In this document: in pieces, positions 55,994-64,000 of the stretch | Numbering within the stretch: position 1 is the first letter of the stretch | Layout: every line of letters begins with the position of its first letter | From: Calidithermus chliarophilus DSM 9957 | Lineage (GTDB): Bacteria > Deinococcota > Deinococci > Deinococcales > Thermaceae | DNA: 64,000 nt | Reading direction: 5' to 3' | Assembly (NCBI RefSeq): GCF_000430045.1 | Contig: NZ_KE387027.1 | Span: 411,901 to 475,900 of the forward strand | Made by a program: the position numbers and the translations under genes | Notes under the pieces: generated by a model | Told to the model about the DNA's origin: nothing | Database searches by the model: none | The model's input: only the letters and a program-made list of their open reading frames with translations

Positions 55994-55999
55994 TATGCT
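55994..55999 (+). promoter_or_regulatory. -10 box of the two-component operon
   Basis: TATGCT directly follows the CTGA-box array and precedes the RBS GGGGAGGTGAT. Confidence 0.6.
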
Positions 56000-56020
56000 C
56001 GAGCCGGGGAGGTGATCGTC

Positions 56021-56704
56021 CTGAAACGCATTCTGGTCATCGACGACGACGAGGGCATCACCCACTTCCTCCGGGTCGGGCTCACCTACGAGGGCTACGC
56101 CGTCTCCACGGCGGCCAGCGGCGAGGAGGGGCTGCGGGTGGCGCGCGAGCAGCCGCCCGACCTGGTGGTGCTCGACTGGATGCTGCCCGAGCTCTCGGGC
56201 CTCGAAGTCCTGCGGCGGCTCAAGGCCGTCAACGAGAAGCTCCCGGTCATCCTGCTCACCGGCAAGGACGCCCCCGACGACCAGGTGCTGGGCTTCGAGA
56301 CCGGCGCCGACGACTACGTGCTCAAGCCGGTGCGCTTCGAGATCCTGCTGGCGCGCATCCGCGCCCGCATGCGCGACCAGGAGCCCCAGCCTGAGGTGCT
56401 CACCTACGCCGACCTGCGGATGGAGCCCGCCGCACACACCGCGTTCCGGGGCGTGCGCGAGATCCAGCTCACCGGGCTCGAGTACCGCCTGCTGCAGCTT
56501 CTGGTGGAGAACGCCGAGCGGGTGTTCTCCAAGAGCAGCATCCTCGACCGCATCTGGGGCGAGGACTTCTTCGGCGACCCCAACGTGGTCGAGGTCTACG
56601 TCAAGCAGTTGCGGCAGAAGCTCGAGGCCGGCGGCGAGCCCCGGCTGATCCAGACCATCCGCGGGGTGGGCTACGTGCTGCGGGCGCTGCCCGCGGAGGC
56701 CTAG
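56021..56704 (+). CDS. Response regulator, OmpR/PhoB family, probable CTG start
   Basis: A ~227-residue regulator. The receiver domain (1-~115) starts KRILVIDDDEG, phospho-acceptor Asp52 is in LVVLDWMLPE, switch Thr is in ILLTGKD and Lys in YVLKPVR. The winged-helix domain (~130-227) ends RLIQTIRGVGYVLRALP. The usual family start (M)KRILVIDDD corresponds to a CTG codon at 56021, with GGAGGTGAT 8 nt upstream. A GTG at 56012 is inside that RBS and an ATG at 55946 is upstream of the promoter. Non-canonical CTG initiation is therefore likely. It is co-transcribed with the kinase 12 nt downstream and probably autoregulated. Confidence 0.88.
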   Translation: MKRILVIDDDEGITHFLRVGLTYEGYAVSTAASGEEGLRVAREQPPDLVVLDWMLPELSGLEVLRRLKAVNEKLPVILLTGKDAPDDQVLGFETGADDYVLKPVRFEILLARIRARMRDQEPQPEVLTYADLRMEPAAHTAFRGVREIQLTGLEYRLLQLLVENAERVFSKSSILDRIWGEDFFGDPNVVEVYVKQLRQKLEAGGEPRLIQTIRGVGYVLRALPAEA

Positions 56705-56716
56705 CGGGGGCGAGCC

Positions 56717-58150
56717 GTGTCCATCCGCCTGCGCCTGGCCCTGTGGTACGGCACCACCACCGCGCTCATCGTGACGCTGGTAGCGCTGCTGGGCTGGGGG
56801 GCCTACGTGCAGGGGCAGTACCGCCTGCTCGACCAGGTGCTGCTGCTGTCGGCCAACCACGTCGCCGCGGGGTGGCGGGTCTCGGGCACCTCCTACGTGC
56901 TCGAGGCCGACCTCTCCGAGCTCGAGGTCGCCTTCCGGCTTTACGGCCCCGGCGGCAAGCTCAAGCGCACCTCGCGCCGCGTCCCCGAGCTGCCCCTGAT
57001 CGACCCCGCCCGCTTCCTCGAGCAAGCGCCCGCCCGGCCGCGCGGGTGGGGCCTCCTCGGCTGGACACCCCCCGGCGTGACCCCCGCGGGGGCGGCCTTC
57101 GGCCTGAGCCGGGGCGAGGGTACCCGCTGGCGCACGCTGGTGCAGCGGCTGGAGCGCGACGGGGAGGTGCTGGGCTACCTCGAGGCCCTCACCCCGCTGG
57201 GCGGCCTCGACCGCTCGGTGCGCTCGCTGGGCTTGCTGCTGGTGGGCCTGATCGTGCTGTCGGTGCTGGGGGTGCTGGGCCTGAGCCTGGCCCTGGCGGC
57301 CATCGGCCTGCGGCCCATCGACCAGCTCAACCGCGCCGCCCAGCAGATCGCCCGCTCGCGCGACCTCTCGCGCCGGGTGGAGGGCCGCCCCGGCGGCGAC
57401 GAGCTCTCGCGCCTGGCCGAGACCTTCAACCAGATGCTTTCCAGCCTCCAGGAGGCCGACAACGCCCAGAAGCGCTTCGTGGCCGACGCCTCCCACGAGC
57501 TGCGCGCCCCGCTGGCGACGATCCAGGGCAACCTCGAGCTCCTGCGCCGCTACCCCCAGATGCCCGCCGCCGAGCGGGAGAAGACCTTGCGCATGGCCGA
57601 GCGCGAGGCCGTGCGCCTGTCGCGGCTGGTCAACGACCTGCTGACCCTGGCCCGCGGGGACGCGGGCTTGCCGCTGCGCCAGGCCCCCGTCGGCCTCAGG
57701 GCCGTGGCGCAGGAGGCGCTCACCGAGGCGCGCTACCTGCTGCGGGGGCAGCGGCTGGAGGCCCCCGAGCTCGAGGAGGCCTGGGTGCTGGGCGACCGTG
57801 ACCACCTCAAGCAGCTCGTCCTGATCCTGCTCGACAACGCCATCCAGTACACCCCCGAAGGCGGCGAGGTGCGGCTCTCGCTGCACGCGGAGGGGGAGGA
57901 GGCCCGGCTCACGGTGAGCGACACCGGCATCGGCATCCCGCCCGAGGACCTGCCCCACGTCTTCGAGCGCTTCTACCGTGCCGACCCGGCCCGCAGCCGG
58001 AACAAGGGCGGCAGCGGCCTGGGGCTCGCCATCGCCCACTGGATCGTCGAGCGGCACGGGGGAGCGGTCACGGTGGAGAGCCAGGTGGGGCGGGGCACCA
58101 CCGTCGCGGTGCGGCTGCCCCTGCGGGCGCACGCGCCCATCGCCCGGTAG
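56717..58150 (+). CDS. Membrane sensor histidine kinase
   Basis: A 477-residue kinase, GTG start. There are two membrane helices (~8-30 and ~173-198) with a ~140-residue external sensor domain between them that I do not recognise. A HAMP domain (GLRPIDQLNRAAQQIA) follows, then HisKA with phospho-His260 in FVADASHELRAPLATI. The ATPase domain has N box LILLDNAIQYTP, G1 DTGIGIP, F box FERFYRAD and G2 GGSGLGLAIAHW. It would phosphorylate the upstream regulator. Proximity to nhaA and trehalose genes suggests a salt, pH or osmotic signal; this is inference. Confidence 0.9.
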   Translation: MSIRLRLALWYGTTTALIVTLVALLGWGAYVQGQYRLLDQVLLLSANHVAAGWRVSGTSYVLEADLSELEVAFRLYGPGGKLKRTSRRVPELPLIDPARFLEQAPARPRGWGLLGWTPPGVTPAGAAFGLSRGEGTRWRTLVQRLERDGEVLGYLEALTPLGGLDRSVRSLGLLLVGLIVLSVLGVLGLSLALAAIGLRPIDQLNRAAQQIARSRDLSRRVEGRPGGDELSRLAETFNQMLSSLQEADNAQKRFVADASHELRAPLATIQGNLELLRRYPQMPAAEREKTLRMAEREAVRLSRLVNDLLTLARGDAGLPLRQAPVGLRAVAQEALTEARYLLRGQRLEAPELEEAWVLGDRDHLKQLVLILLDNAIQYTPEGGEVRLSLHAEGEEARLTVSDTGIGIPPEDLPHVFERFYRADPARSRNKGGSGLGLAIAHWIVERHGGAVTVESQVGRGTTVAVRLPLRAHAPIAR

Positions 58151-58188
58151 CGCTTGCCGATGGCCGATCGTCCCAAGCGTGGCCTGTG

Positions 58189-58354
58189 ATACCGGATTCA
58201 AAAAGATAGTCATCCGATCTAAAGACTTTCAGAGGCTATCTTTTTGAATCCCAGAGCACCCCCTTCCAAGGGGCGCTATCGCCCTCCGCTACGCGGATAA
58301 CTTCGGCCCTGTCAGCCCGGCGCCGTCCGGCACCGGACCAACCGAATCGGGTAT
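58189..58354 (+). repeat. MITE-like element, copy 2 (166 bp)
   Basis: Ends ATACCGGATTC (58189-58199) and GAATCGGGTAT (58344-58354) are inverted repeats with one mismatch. Inside are AAAAAGATA/TATCTTTTT, CTTCCAAGGGGCGCTATCGCC, CGGATAACTTCGG and CCGTCCGGCACCGGACC. It lies between the kinase gene and the nhaA promoter. Confidence 0.85.
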
Positions 58355-58419
58355 AAACACTTTCGCACGTGCCGGGGACGGCTATCGGCCGTCGGCGGCT
58401 CGCACAGGAAGCCTGCTGG

Positions 58420-58425
58420 TATACT
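58420..58425 (+). promoter_or_regulatory. -10 box of nhaA
   Basis: TATACT, with CTCGCA about 17 bp upstream as a weak -35. This would give a ~93-nt leader. Confidence 0.55.
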
Positions 58426-58438
58426 CGAGCCACAATTC

Positions 58439-58520
58439 GCTGCTTCCGCAGCAGGAGCGCGGCCTCCGGCAGCCGCACGGGTGGAGACTGTCAACCGGTC
58501 TCCGCCCTTTGTGTAGGAGG
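58439..58520 (+). promoter_or_regulatory. Structured nhaA leader with terminator-like hairpin (candidate riboswitch or attenuator)
   Basis: Three stems in series: GCTGC-TTCC-GCAGC (58439-58452), GCGGC/GCCGC (58459-58476), and GGGTGGAGAC/GTCTCCGCCC (58479-58507). The third is followed by TTTGTGT, as in an intrinsic terminator, and then by AGGAGG (58515-58520) 4 nt from the ATG. It is not recognisable to me as a known Na+, Li+ or pH riboswitch class. Confidence 0.5.
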
Positions 58521-58524
58521 AAAC

Positions 58525-59799
58525 ATGCGTCGAATCGTCCGGCCCTTCGTCGAGTTCTGGAACAGCGAGGCCCGCAGCGGCTTCATCCTCTTCGCCGCCG
58601 CGCTGGCCGCCTTCGCCATCGCCAACTCCCCGGCCTCGAGCTGGTACTTCGAGCTCAAGCAATTCCCCATCGGGCTGAGCTTCGGCGACGCCGGGCTGCA
58701 GAAGCCGCTGGCGAGCTGGGTCAAGGACCTCCTGATGGCCTTCTTCTTCTTGCTGGTGGGCCTGGAGATCAAGCGCGAGATCGTGCAGGGCGAGCTCTCC
58801 GACCCCCGCCGCTCGATGCTGACCATCCTCGCGGCCCTGGGCGGGATGGTGGTGCCCGCGCTGATTTACGTGCTGTTCAACGCCGCCGGCGCCGGGGTGG
58901 CGGGCTGGGGCGTGCCCATGGCCACCGACATCGCCTTCGCCATCGGGGTGCTGTCGCTGCTGGGCAAGCGGGTTCCGCTGGGGCTCAAGGTCTTCCTCAC
59001 CGCCTTCGCCATCGTCGACGACCTGGGCGCGGTGCTGGTGATCGCCTTCTTCTACACCCAGGGCCTCGACCTCCCCGCCCTGCTGGCCGCGCTCGGCTTC
59101 TTCGGCGTCGCCCTGCTGTTGGGGCGGGCCGGGGTCACCAACCTCTTCGCCTACCTGCTGGCGGGGGCGTTCATGTGGTACTTCATGCTCGAGTCCGGCG
59201 TGAGCCCCACCGTGGCCGCGGTGCTCCTCGCCCTCGCCGTCCCCCTGCGCCGCGCGGTCGCCCTCCCCGACCTCCGGACCACCCTCGACGAGGCCGCCCG
59301 CCGCGACCCCGAGAACCTCGAGGCCGAGATGGACTCGCTCGAGGACACCCTGCGCAACGCCCAGAGCCCCCTGCACCGGCTCGAGCGCACCCTCCACCCC
59401 TGGTCGGCCTACTTCATCATGCCGGTCTTCGCCTTCTTCAACGCGGGCGTGAGCGTCGCCGGGGCCGGCTACGGGGAGGTGGCGGTGGGCGCCTCGCTGG
59501 GCCTGTTGCTGGGCAAGCCGCTGGGCATCTTCGGCGTCTGCTGGCTGGCCGTGCGCTCCGGCATCGCCGCCCTCCCCGCGGGCGTCACCTGGCCCATGAT
59601 CCTGGGCGCGGGCTTCTTGGGCGCCATCGGCTTCACCATGTCGCTGTTCGTGGCCACGCTGGCCTTCGAGGGCTCGGCCACGCTGCTGAACCAGGCCAAG
59701 ATCGGCGTGCTCTCGGCCTCGGTGGTAGCAGCACTGGTGGGGCTAGGCTTCCTGGCGTGGGCTACGGGGCGGCAGCCCGTGGGCGTCGATAGTCGATAG
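58525..59799 (+). CDS. nhaA: Na+/H+ antiporter NhaA
   Basis: A 424-residue membrane protein with about twelve helices; ATG 58525 after AGGAGGAAAC. NhaA landmarks are EARSGFILFAAALAAFAIAN, VPMATDIAFAIGVL and the ion-binding pair Asp-Asp in FAIVDDLGAVLVIAFFY. Late helices have GIFGVCWLAVRSG and GFLGAIGFTMSLFVATLAF. A charged loop of ~45 residues (about 255-300) sits before helix 9. It expels Na+ (or Li+) in exchange for protons. The last ~9 residues (RQPVGVDSR) and the TAG stop are encoded by repeat DNA, suggesting the repeat changed the C terminus. Confidence 0.93.
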   Translation: MRRIVRPFVEFWNSEARSGFILFAAALAAFAIANSPASSWYFELKQFPIGLSFGDAGLQKPLASWVKDLLMAFFFLLVGLEIKREIVQGELSDPRRSMLTILAALGGMVVPALIYVLFNAAGAGVAGWGVPMATDIAFAIGVLSLLGKRVPLGLKVFLTAFAIVDDLGAVLVIAFFYTQGLDLPALLAALGFFGVALLLGRAGVTNLFAYLLAGAFMWYFMLESGVSPTVAAVLLALAVPLRRAVALPDLRTTLDEAARRDPENLEAEMDSLEDTLRNAQSPLHRLERTLHPWSAYFIMPVFAFFNAGVSVAGAGYGEVAVGASLGLLLGKPLGIFGVCWLAVRSGIAALPAGVTWPMILGAGFLGAIGFTMSLFVATLAFEGSATLLNQAKIGVLSASVVAALVGLGFLAWATGRQPVGVDSR

Positions 59800-60016
59800 T
59801 CGATGGTCGATAGCCGATAGCCGGGCGCGGGTGGTGCGTCGTACGTCGTACGCCAGACGCAAAACGCAAGACGCGAAACGCCAAACGCCCTTTCTTCACC
59901 CCCCTTAGCAAGGGGGGCTGGGGGGATACCCCCGCCCCGCGTGCGGGGCGGGGTTTTGCACGGGCCACGGGCCTTCCGCTGACGGCTGAAAGCTGACCGC
60001 TGACGGCTTACCGCTT
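59785..60016 (-). repeat. Composite heptamer repeat element, copy R (reverse, complete)
   Basis: On the + strand: CGATAGT/CGATAGC heptamers (overlapping the nhaA stop), CGTACGTCGTACG, ACGCAAA/ACGCAAG/ACGCCAA units, CCCCCCTTAGCAAGGGGGG hairpin, CCCCGCCCCGC/GCGGGGCGGGG hairpin, GGGCCACGGGCC, and CTGACGG/CTGAAAG/CTGACCG heptamers. It runs straight into MITE copy 3. Confidence 0.9.
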
Positions 60017-60144
60017 ATACCGGATTCAAAAAGATAATCATCCGATCCAAAGAGCCCCGGAGGCTATCTTTTTGGACCCCAGAGCACTCCCTTCGGTCGG
60101 GTTGGTCCGTCACCGTTCGGTGACGGACCAACCGAATCTGGTAT
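60017..60144 (+). repeat. MITE-like element, copy 3 (128 bp, best ends)
   Basis: ATACCGGATTC (60017-60027) and GAATCTGGTAT (60134-60144) are inverted with one mismatch. The interior has AAAAAGATA/TATCTTTTT and a GGTCCGTCACCG/CGGTGACGGACC stem. It lies at the 3' end of treS. Confidence 0.88.
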
Positions 60145-60154
60145 TACCGCTCCC

Positions 60155-61801
<1,647 letters not shown>

Positions 61802-61842
61802 AGGGCAATTAATGGCACGAAGCCGCGGCGTGAGCCAAATCC

Positions 61843-61890
61843 TCAGCTCCCCCTCAGCCGGTGTTCAGAAGGGCTTCAGGCCGCTTTCAG
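61843..61890 (-). promoter_or_regulatory. Second array of 11-bp-spaced boxes, between treS and bshA
   Basis: TCAG on the + strand begins at 61843, 61854, 61865, 61876 and 61887, all exactly 11 bp apart. On the minus strand these read CTGAAAG, CTGAAGC, CTGAACA, CTGAGGG, CTGAGGA toward treS. This is the same word and period as the array at 55909-55991, pointing to the same regulator. Confidence 0.7.
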
Positions 61891-61940
61891 GGCAGCAACC
61901 GTTTCACCTGGCATTAATTCGGCGAAACGAGGAAGCCTTT

Positions 61941-63224
61941 ATGGATAACCGCCGTAAGATTGCCATCCTATGCCACACCAGCGCCGGGGGCTCCGGCGTG
62001 GTCGCCACCGAGTTGGCGATCGCCCTGGCGGGGCTGGGGCACCAGGTCCACATCGTCGCCACCGAGCGGCCCTTCCGCCTCACCGACGACCGCATGGCCA
62101 TCGCGGGGGACCACGCCCCGGCTTTGGTGCGCGACCTGGGCGAGAACCCCAAGGGCTGGGGCCACTGGCTCAAGAAGAGCCGCGAGAGCGTGCTGGGCTG
62201 GCTCGCCCGCACGGGCCGCAAGTCGGGCCAGGGCACCCTGCACTTCCACCAGATCACCGGCGCCGACTACCCGCTGTTCAAGGAGCCCATGACCATCCTC
62301 ACCGCCTCCAACGCCCTGGCCCAGGTGGTCGAGCGCCACGGCGTCGAGATCGTCCACGCCCACTACGCCATCCCCCACGCCACCAGCGCCCTGATGGCCC
62401 GCAGCATGGGCCTGCCCATCAAGGTCGTGACCACCCTGCACGGCACCGACGTGACGCTGCTGGGCCTCGAGCCCGCCTTCGCCCACACCACCAAGCACGC
62501 GGTGCAGGAGTCCGACGCGGTCACGGCCGTCTCGCGCTCGCTCGAGCAGGACACCCGGCGCAACCTGGGCATCGAGCGGCCCATCCACGTGGTCCATAAC
62601 TGGGTCGACACCGAGCGCTTCCGCCCCAACCCCGACCCCGCCAACCGCCTCAAGTACGCCCAGCCCGAGGAGGCCATCCTGCTGCACGTCTCCAACTTCC
62701 GCCCGGTCAAGCGCCCGCAGGACGTCATCCGCGTCTTCTCCGCCGTCGCCCGCGAGCGCCCGGCGCGCTTGCTGATGATCGGCGACGGCCCGGCGCGGCG
62801 GGAGTGCCAGGAGCTCGCGCTCGAGCTCGACCTGGCGGGCCGGGTGCAGTTCATCGACTTCACCCCGGCGGTCGAGCGGTTCATGGCGGTGGCCGACGTG
62901 TTCTTGCTGCCCTCGGAGGAGGAGTCCTTCGGGCTGGTGGCGCTGGAGGCCATGAGCTGCGGGGTCCCGGTGGTGGCGAGCCGGGCCGGGGGGCTGCCGG
63001 AGGTGGTGGTCGAGGGCGAGAGCGGCCACCTCTGCCCGGTGGGCCACACCGAGGCCATGGCCGAGGCCGTGCTCGGCATCCTCGCCGACCCCCGGCGCCG
63101 CGCCGAGATGGGGCGGGCGGCCCGCGAGCGCGCGGTGCAGAACTTCCGGCCCGAGCACATCCTGCCGCGCTACCTCGAGGTCTACCAGAGCGCGCTGGAA
63201 GGCGAGGAGATCGTGTGGGCTTGA
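61941..63224 (+). CDS. bshA: BshA-type glycosyltransferase (N-acetyl-alpha-D-glucosaminyl L-malate synthase)
   Basis: A 427-residue GT4-family enzyme, ATG with GAGGAAG upstream. The N-terminal half has the BshA hallmarks [57 protein letters not shown] and [12 protein letters not shown]. The C-terminal half has the UDP-sugar motif [19 protein letters not shown]. It joins GlcNAc to malate in the first step of bacillithiol synthesis. It overlaps otsA, so both are one unit controlled from the box array upstream. A ~35-residue insertion ([20 protein letters not shown]) differs from Bacillus enzymes; another malate or sugar acceptor is possible. Confidence 0.82.
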   Translation: MDNRRKIAILCHTSAGGSGVVATELAIALAGLGHQVHIVATERPFRLTDDRMAIAGDHAPALVRDLGENPKGWGHWLKKSRESVLGWLARTGRKSGQGTLHFHQITGADYPLFKEPMTILTASNALAQVVERHGVEIVHAHYAIPHATSALMARSMGLPIKVVTTLHGTDVTLLGLEPAFAHTTKHAVQESDAVTAVSRSLEQDTRRNLGIERPIHVVHNWVDTERFRPNPDPANRLKYAQPEEAILLHVSNFRPVKRPQDVIRVFSAVARERPARLLMIGDGPARRECQELALELDLAGRVQFIDFTPAVERFMAVADVFLLPSEEESFGLVALEAMSCGVPVVASRAGGLPEVVVEGESGHLCPVGHTEAMAEAVLGILADPRRRAEMGRAARERAVQNFRPEHILPRYLEVYQSALEGEEIVWA

Positions 63225-64000
63225 TCGTCGTCTCCAACCGCGAGCCCTACAGCCCGGTGCGCGAGGGGCACGAGCTGCACTGGAAGGCGGCGGTGGGGGG
63301 GCTCACCGCCGCCCTCGACCCGGTGCTGCGCGAGCGTGGGGGCACCTGGATCGCCTGGGGCGACGGGGAGCGCGAGATCCGCAGCGTCGAGCTGCCGCCG
63401 GGGGAGGGGCGCTACCGCCTCGAGCGCCTGCCTTTGCGCGAGAGCGAGCTGCAGGACTACTACTACGGCTTCTCCAACCGCGCGCTGTGGCCCATGAGCC
63501 ACTACTTCCTCAACCGGGTGCGCTACCTGGGCCGCTACTGGAAGGCCTACCAGCGGGTCAACCGGCGCTTCGCCGAGGCGGTGCTGCAGGCCTACCGGCC
63601 CGGCGACCTGGTGTGGGTGCACGACTACCAGCTCTGCCTGGTGCCCCGCCTGGTGCGCGAGGCGCTGCCCGAGGCCAGGATCGGCTTCTTCTGGCACATC
63701 CCCTGGCCCTCGAGCGAGGTGTTCCGCACCCTGCCCTGGGACCACGAGATCCTCGAGGGCATCCTGGGCGCCGACGTGGTGGGGGTTCACGTGCCTGAGT
63801 ACGCCCGCCACTTCCGCTCGTGCTGCCGCATCGTGCTGGGCTACGACAACGACGGCCACGCCGTGCAGACCCCCGAGCGCCCGGTGCGGGTGGAGTCCTT
63901 CCCCATCGGCGTCGAGGCCAAGGCCTTCGCCGAGCTGGCCTGCTCGAGCGAGGTGCGCCGGGCCGCCGAGGAGCTGCGCCAGCAGGTGGGCACCCCCTTT
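63215..64000 (+). CDS. otsA: Trehalose-6-phosphate synthase, N-terminal part (window cuts the 3' end)
   Basis: The first 262 residues of a GT20 enzyme are visible. The start is GTG 63215 with GAGGAG 5 nt upstream, overlapping the last 10 bases of bshA; a TTG at 63221 is the alternative. Motifs are [78 protein letters not shown] and a SFPIGVEAKAF segment. It joins UDP-glucose and glucose 6-phosphate to trehalose 6-phosphate. With treS opposite, the cell has two trehalose routes in one locus. Confidence 0.92.
   Translation, partial: MGLIVVSNREPYSPVREGHELHWKAAVGGLTAALDPVLRERGGTWIAWGDGEREIRSVELPPGEGRYRLERLPLRESELQDYYYGFSNRALWPMSHYFLNRVRYLGRYWKAYQRVNRRFAEAVLQAYRPGDLVWVHDYQLCLVPRLVREALPEARIGFFWHIPWPSSEVFRTLPWDHEILEGILGADVVGVHVPEYARHFRSCCRIVLGYDNDGHAVQTPERPVRVESFPIGVEAKAFAELACSSEVRRAAEELRQQVGTPF

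Overview
The window is a high-GC (about two-thirds G+C) bacterial chromosome segment. Its gene content fits the Deinococcota, most likely a Meiothermus/Calidithermus-type member of the Thermaceae. The evidence is a glutaminyl-tRNA synthetase carrying a C-terminal YqeY-like domain, a Thermus-type L-lactate dehydrogenase, a probable futalosine hydrolase, trehalose synthase plus OtsA, bacillithiol-type BshA, many TAnnnT boxes 5-9 nt before start codons, and a great excess of CTCGAG. Assignment below phylum is inference.

Layout. 1-2.1 kb: end of a molybdate ABC operon (modA-modB-modC). 2.4-8.0 kb: a CHAT protease-like gene followed by a giant metacaspase/alpha-beta-hydrolase fusion, a candidate conflict or cell-death module. 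8-13 kb: cupin-SRPBCC fusion, RodZ-like protein with psuG, chrA, and a proline-rich small protein. 13.2-17.3 kb: glnS and a gabD-like dehydrogenase. 17.5-24.6 kb: branched-chain amino-acid-type ABC transporter with an acyl-CoA ligase inside the operon. 24.6-36.3 kb: glutaredoxin, ychF, two lipoproteins, alpha-glucosidase, LMW phosphatase, DUF817, S9 peptidase, a beta-barrel-like protein, cyclase and futalosine hydrolase. 36.3-38.8 kb: a lower-GC decayed island with a tandem duplication and broken genes. 38.8-47.6 kb: PlsY/acyl-ACP-reductase-like fusion, two terC genes, esterase, a hairpin-dense non-coding block, aldo-keto reductase, ldh, and two envelope proteins. 48-55 kb: carB, a secreted cytochrome/cupredoxin/CHRD trio, a double Ham1 protein with rph, and tRNA-Thr(CGT). 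55.4-64 kb: a stress block with UspA, a two-component system, nhaA, treS, bshA and otsA (cut by the window end).

Two themes run through the window. First, nearly every long intergenic gap carries a copy of one composite repeat made of several different 7-bp tandem arrays in a largely fixed order, interleaved with two GC-rich hairpin modules. A second family (MITE-like, with ATACCGGATTC ends) and a third (short palindromes ending CCCT/CCCTAC, some inside coding sequence) are also present. Second, an array of 11-bp-spaced CTGA words lies in front of the response-regulator gene, and the same kind of array lies between treS and bshA-otsA. This suggests the two-component system controls itself and the trehalose/bacillithiol genes next to a Na+/H+ antiporter.

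No rRNA, CRISPR array or intact transposase was seen.
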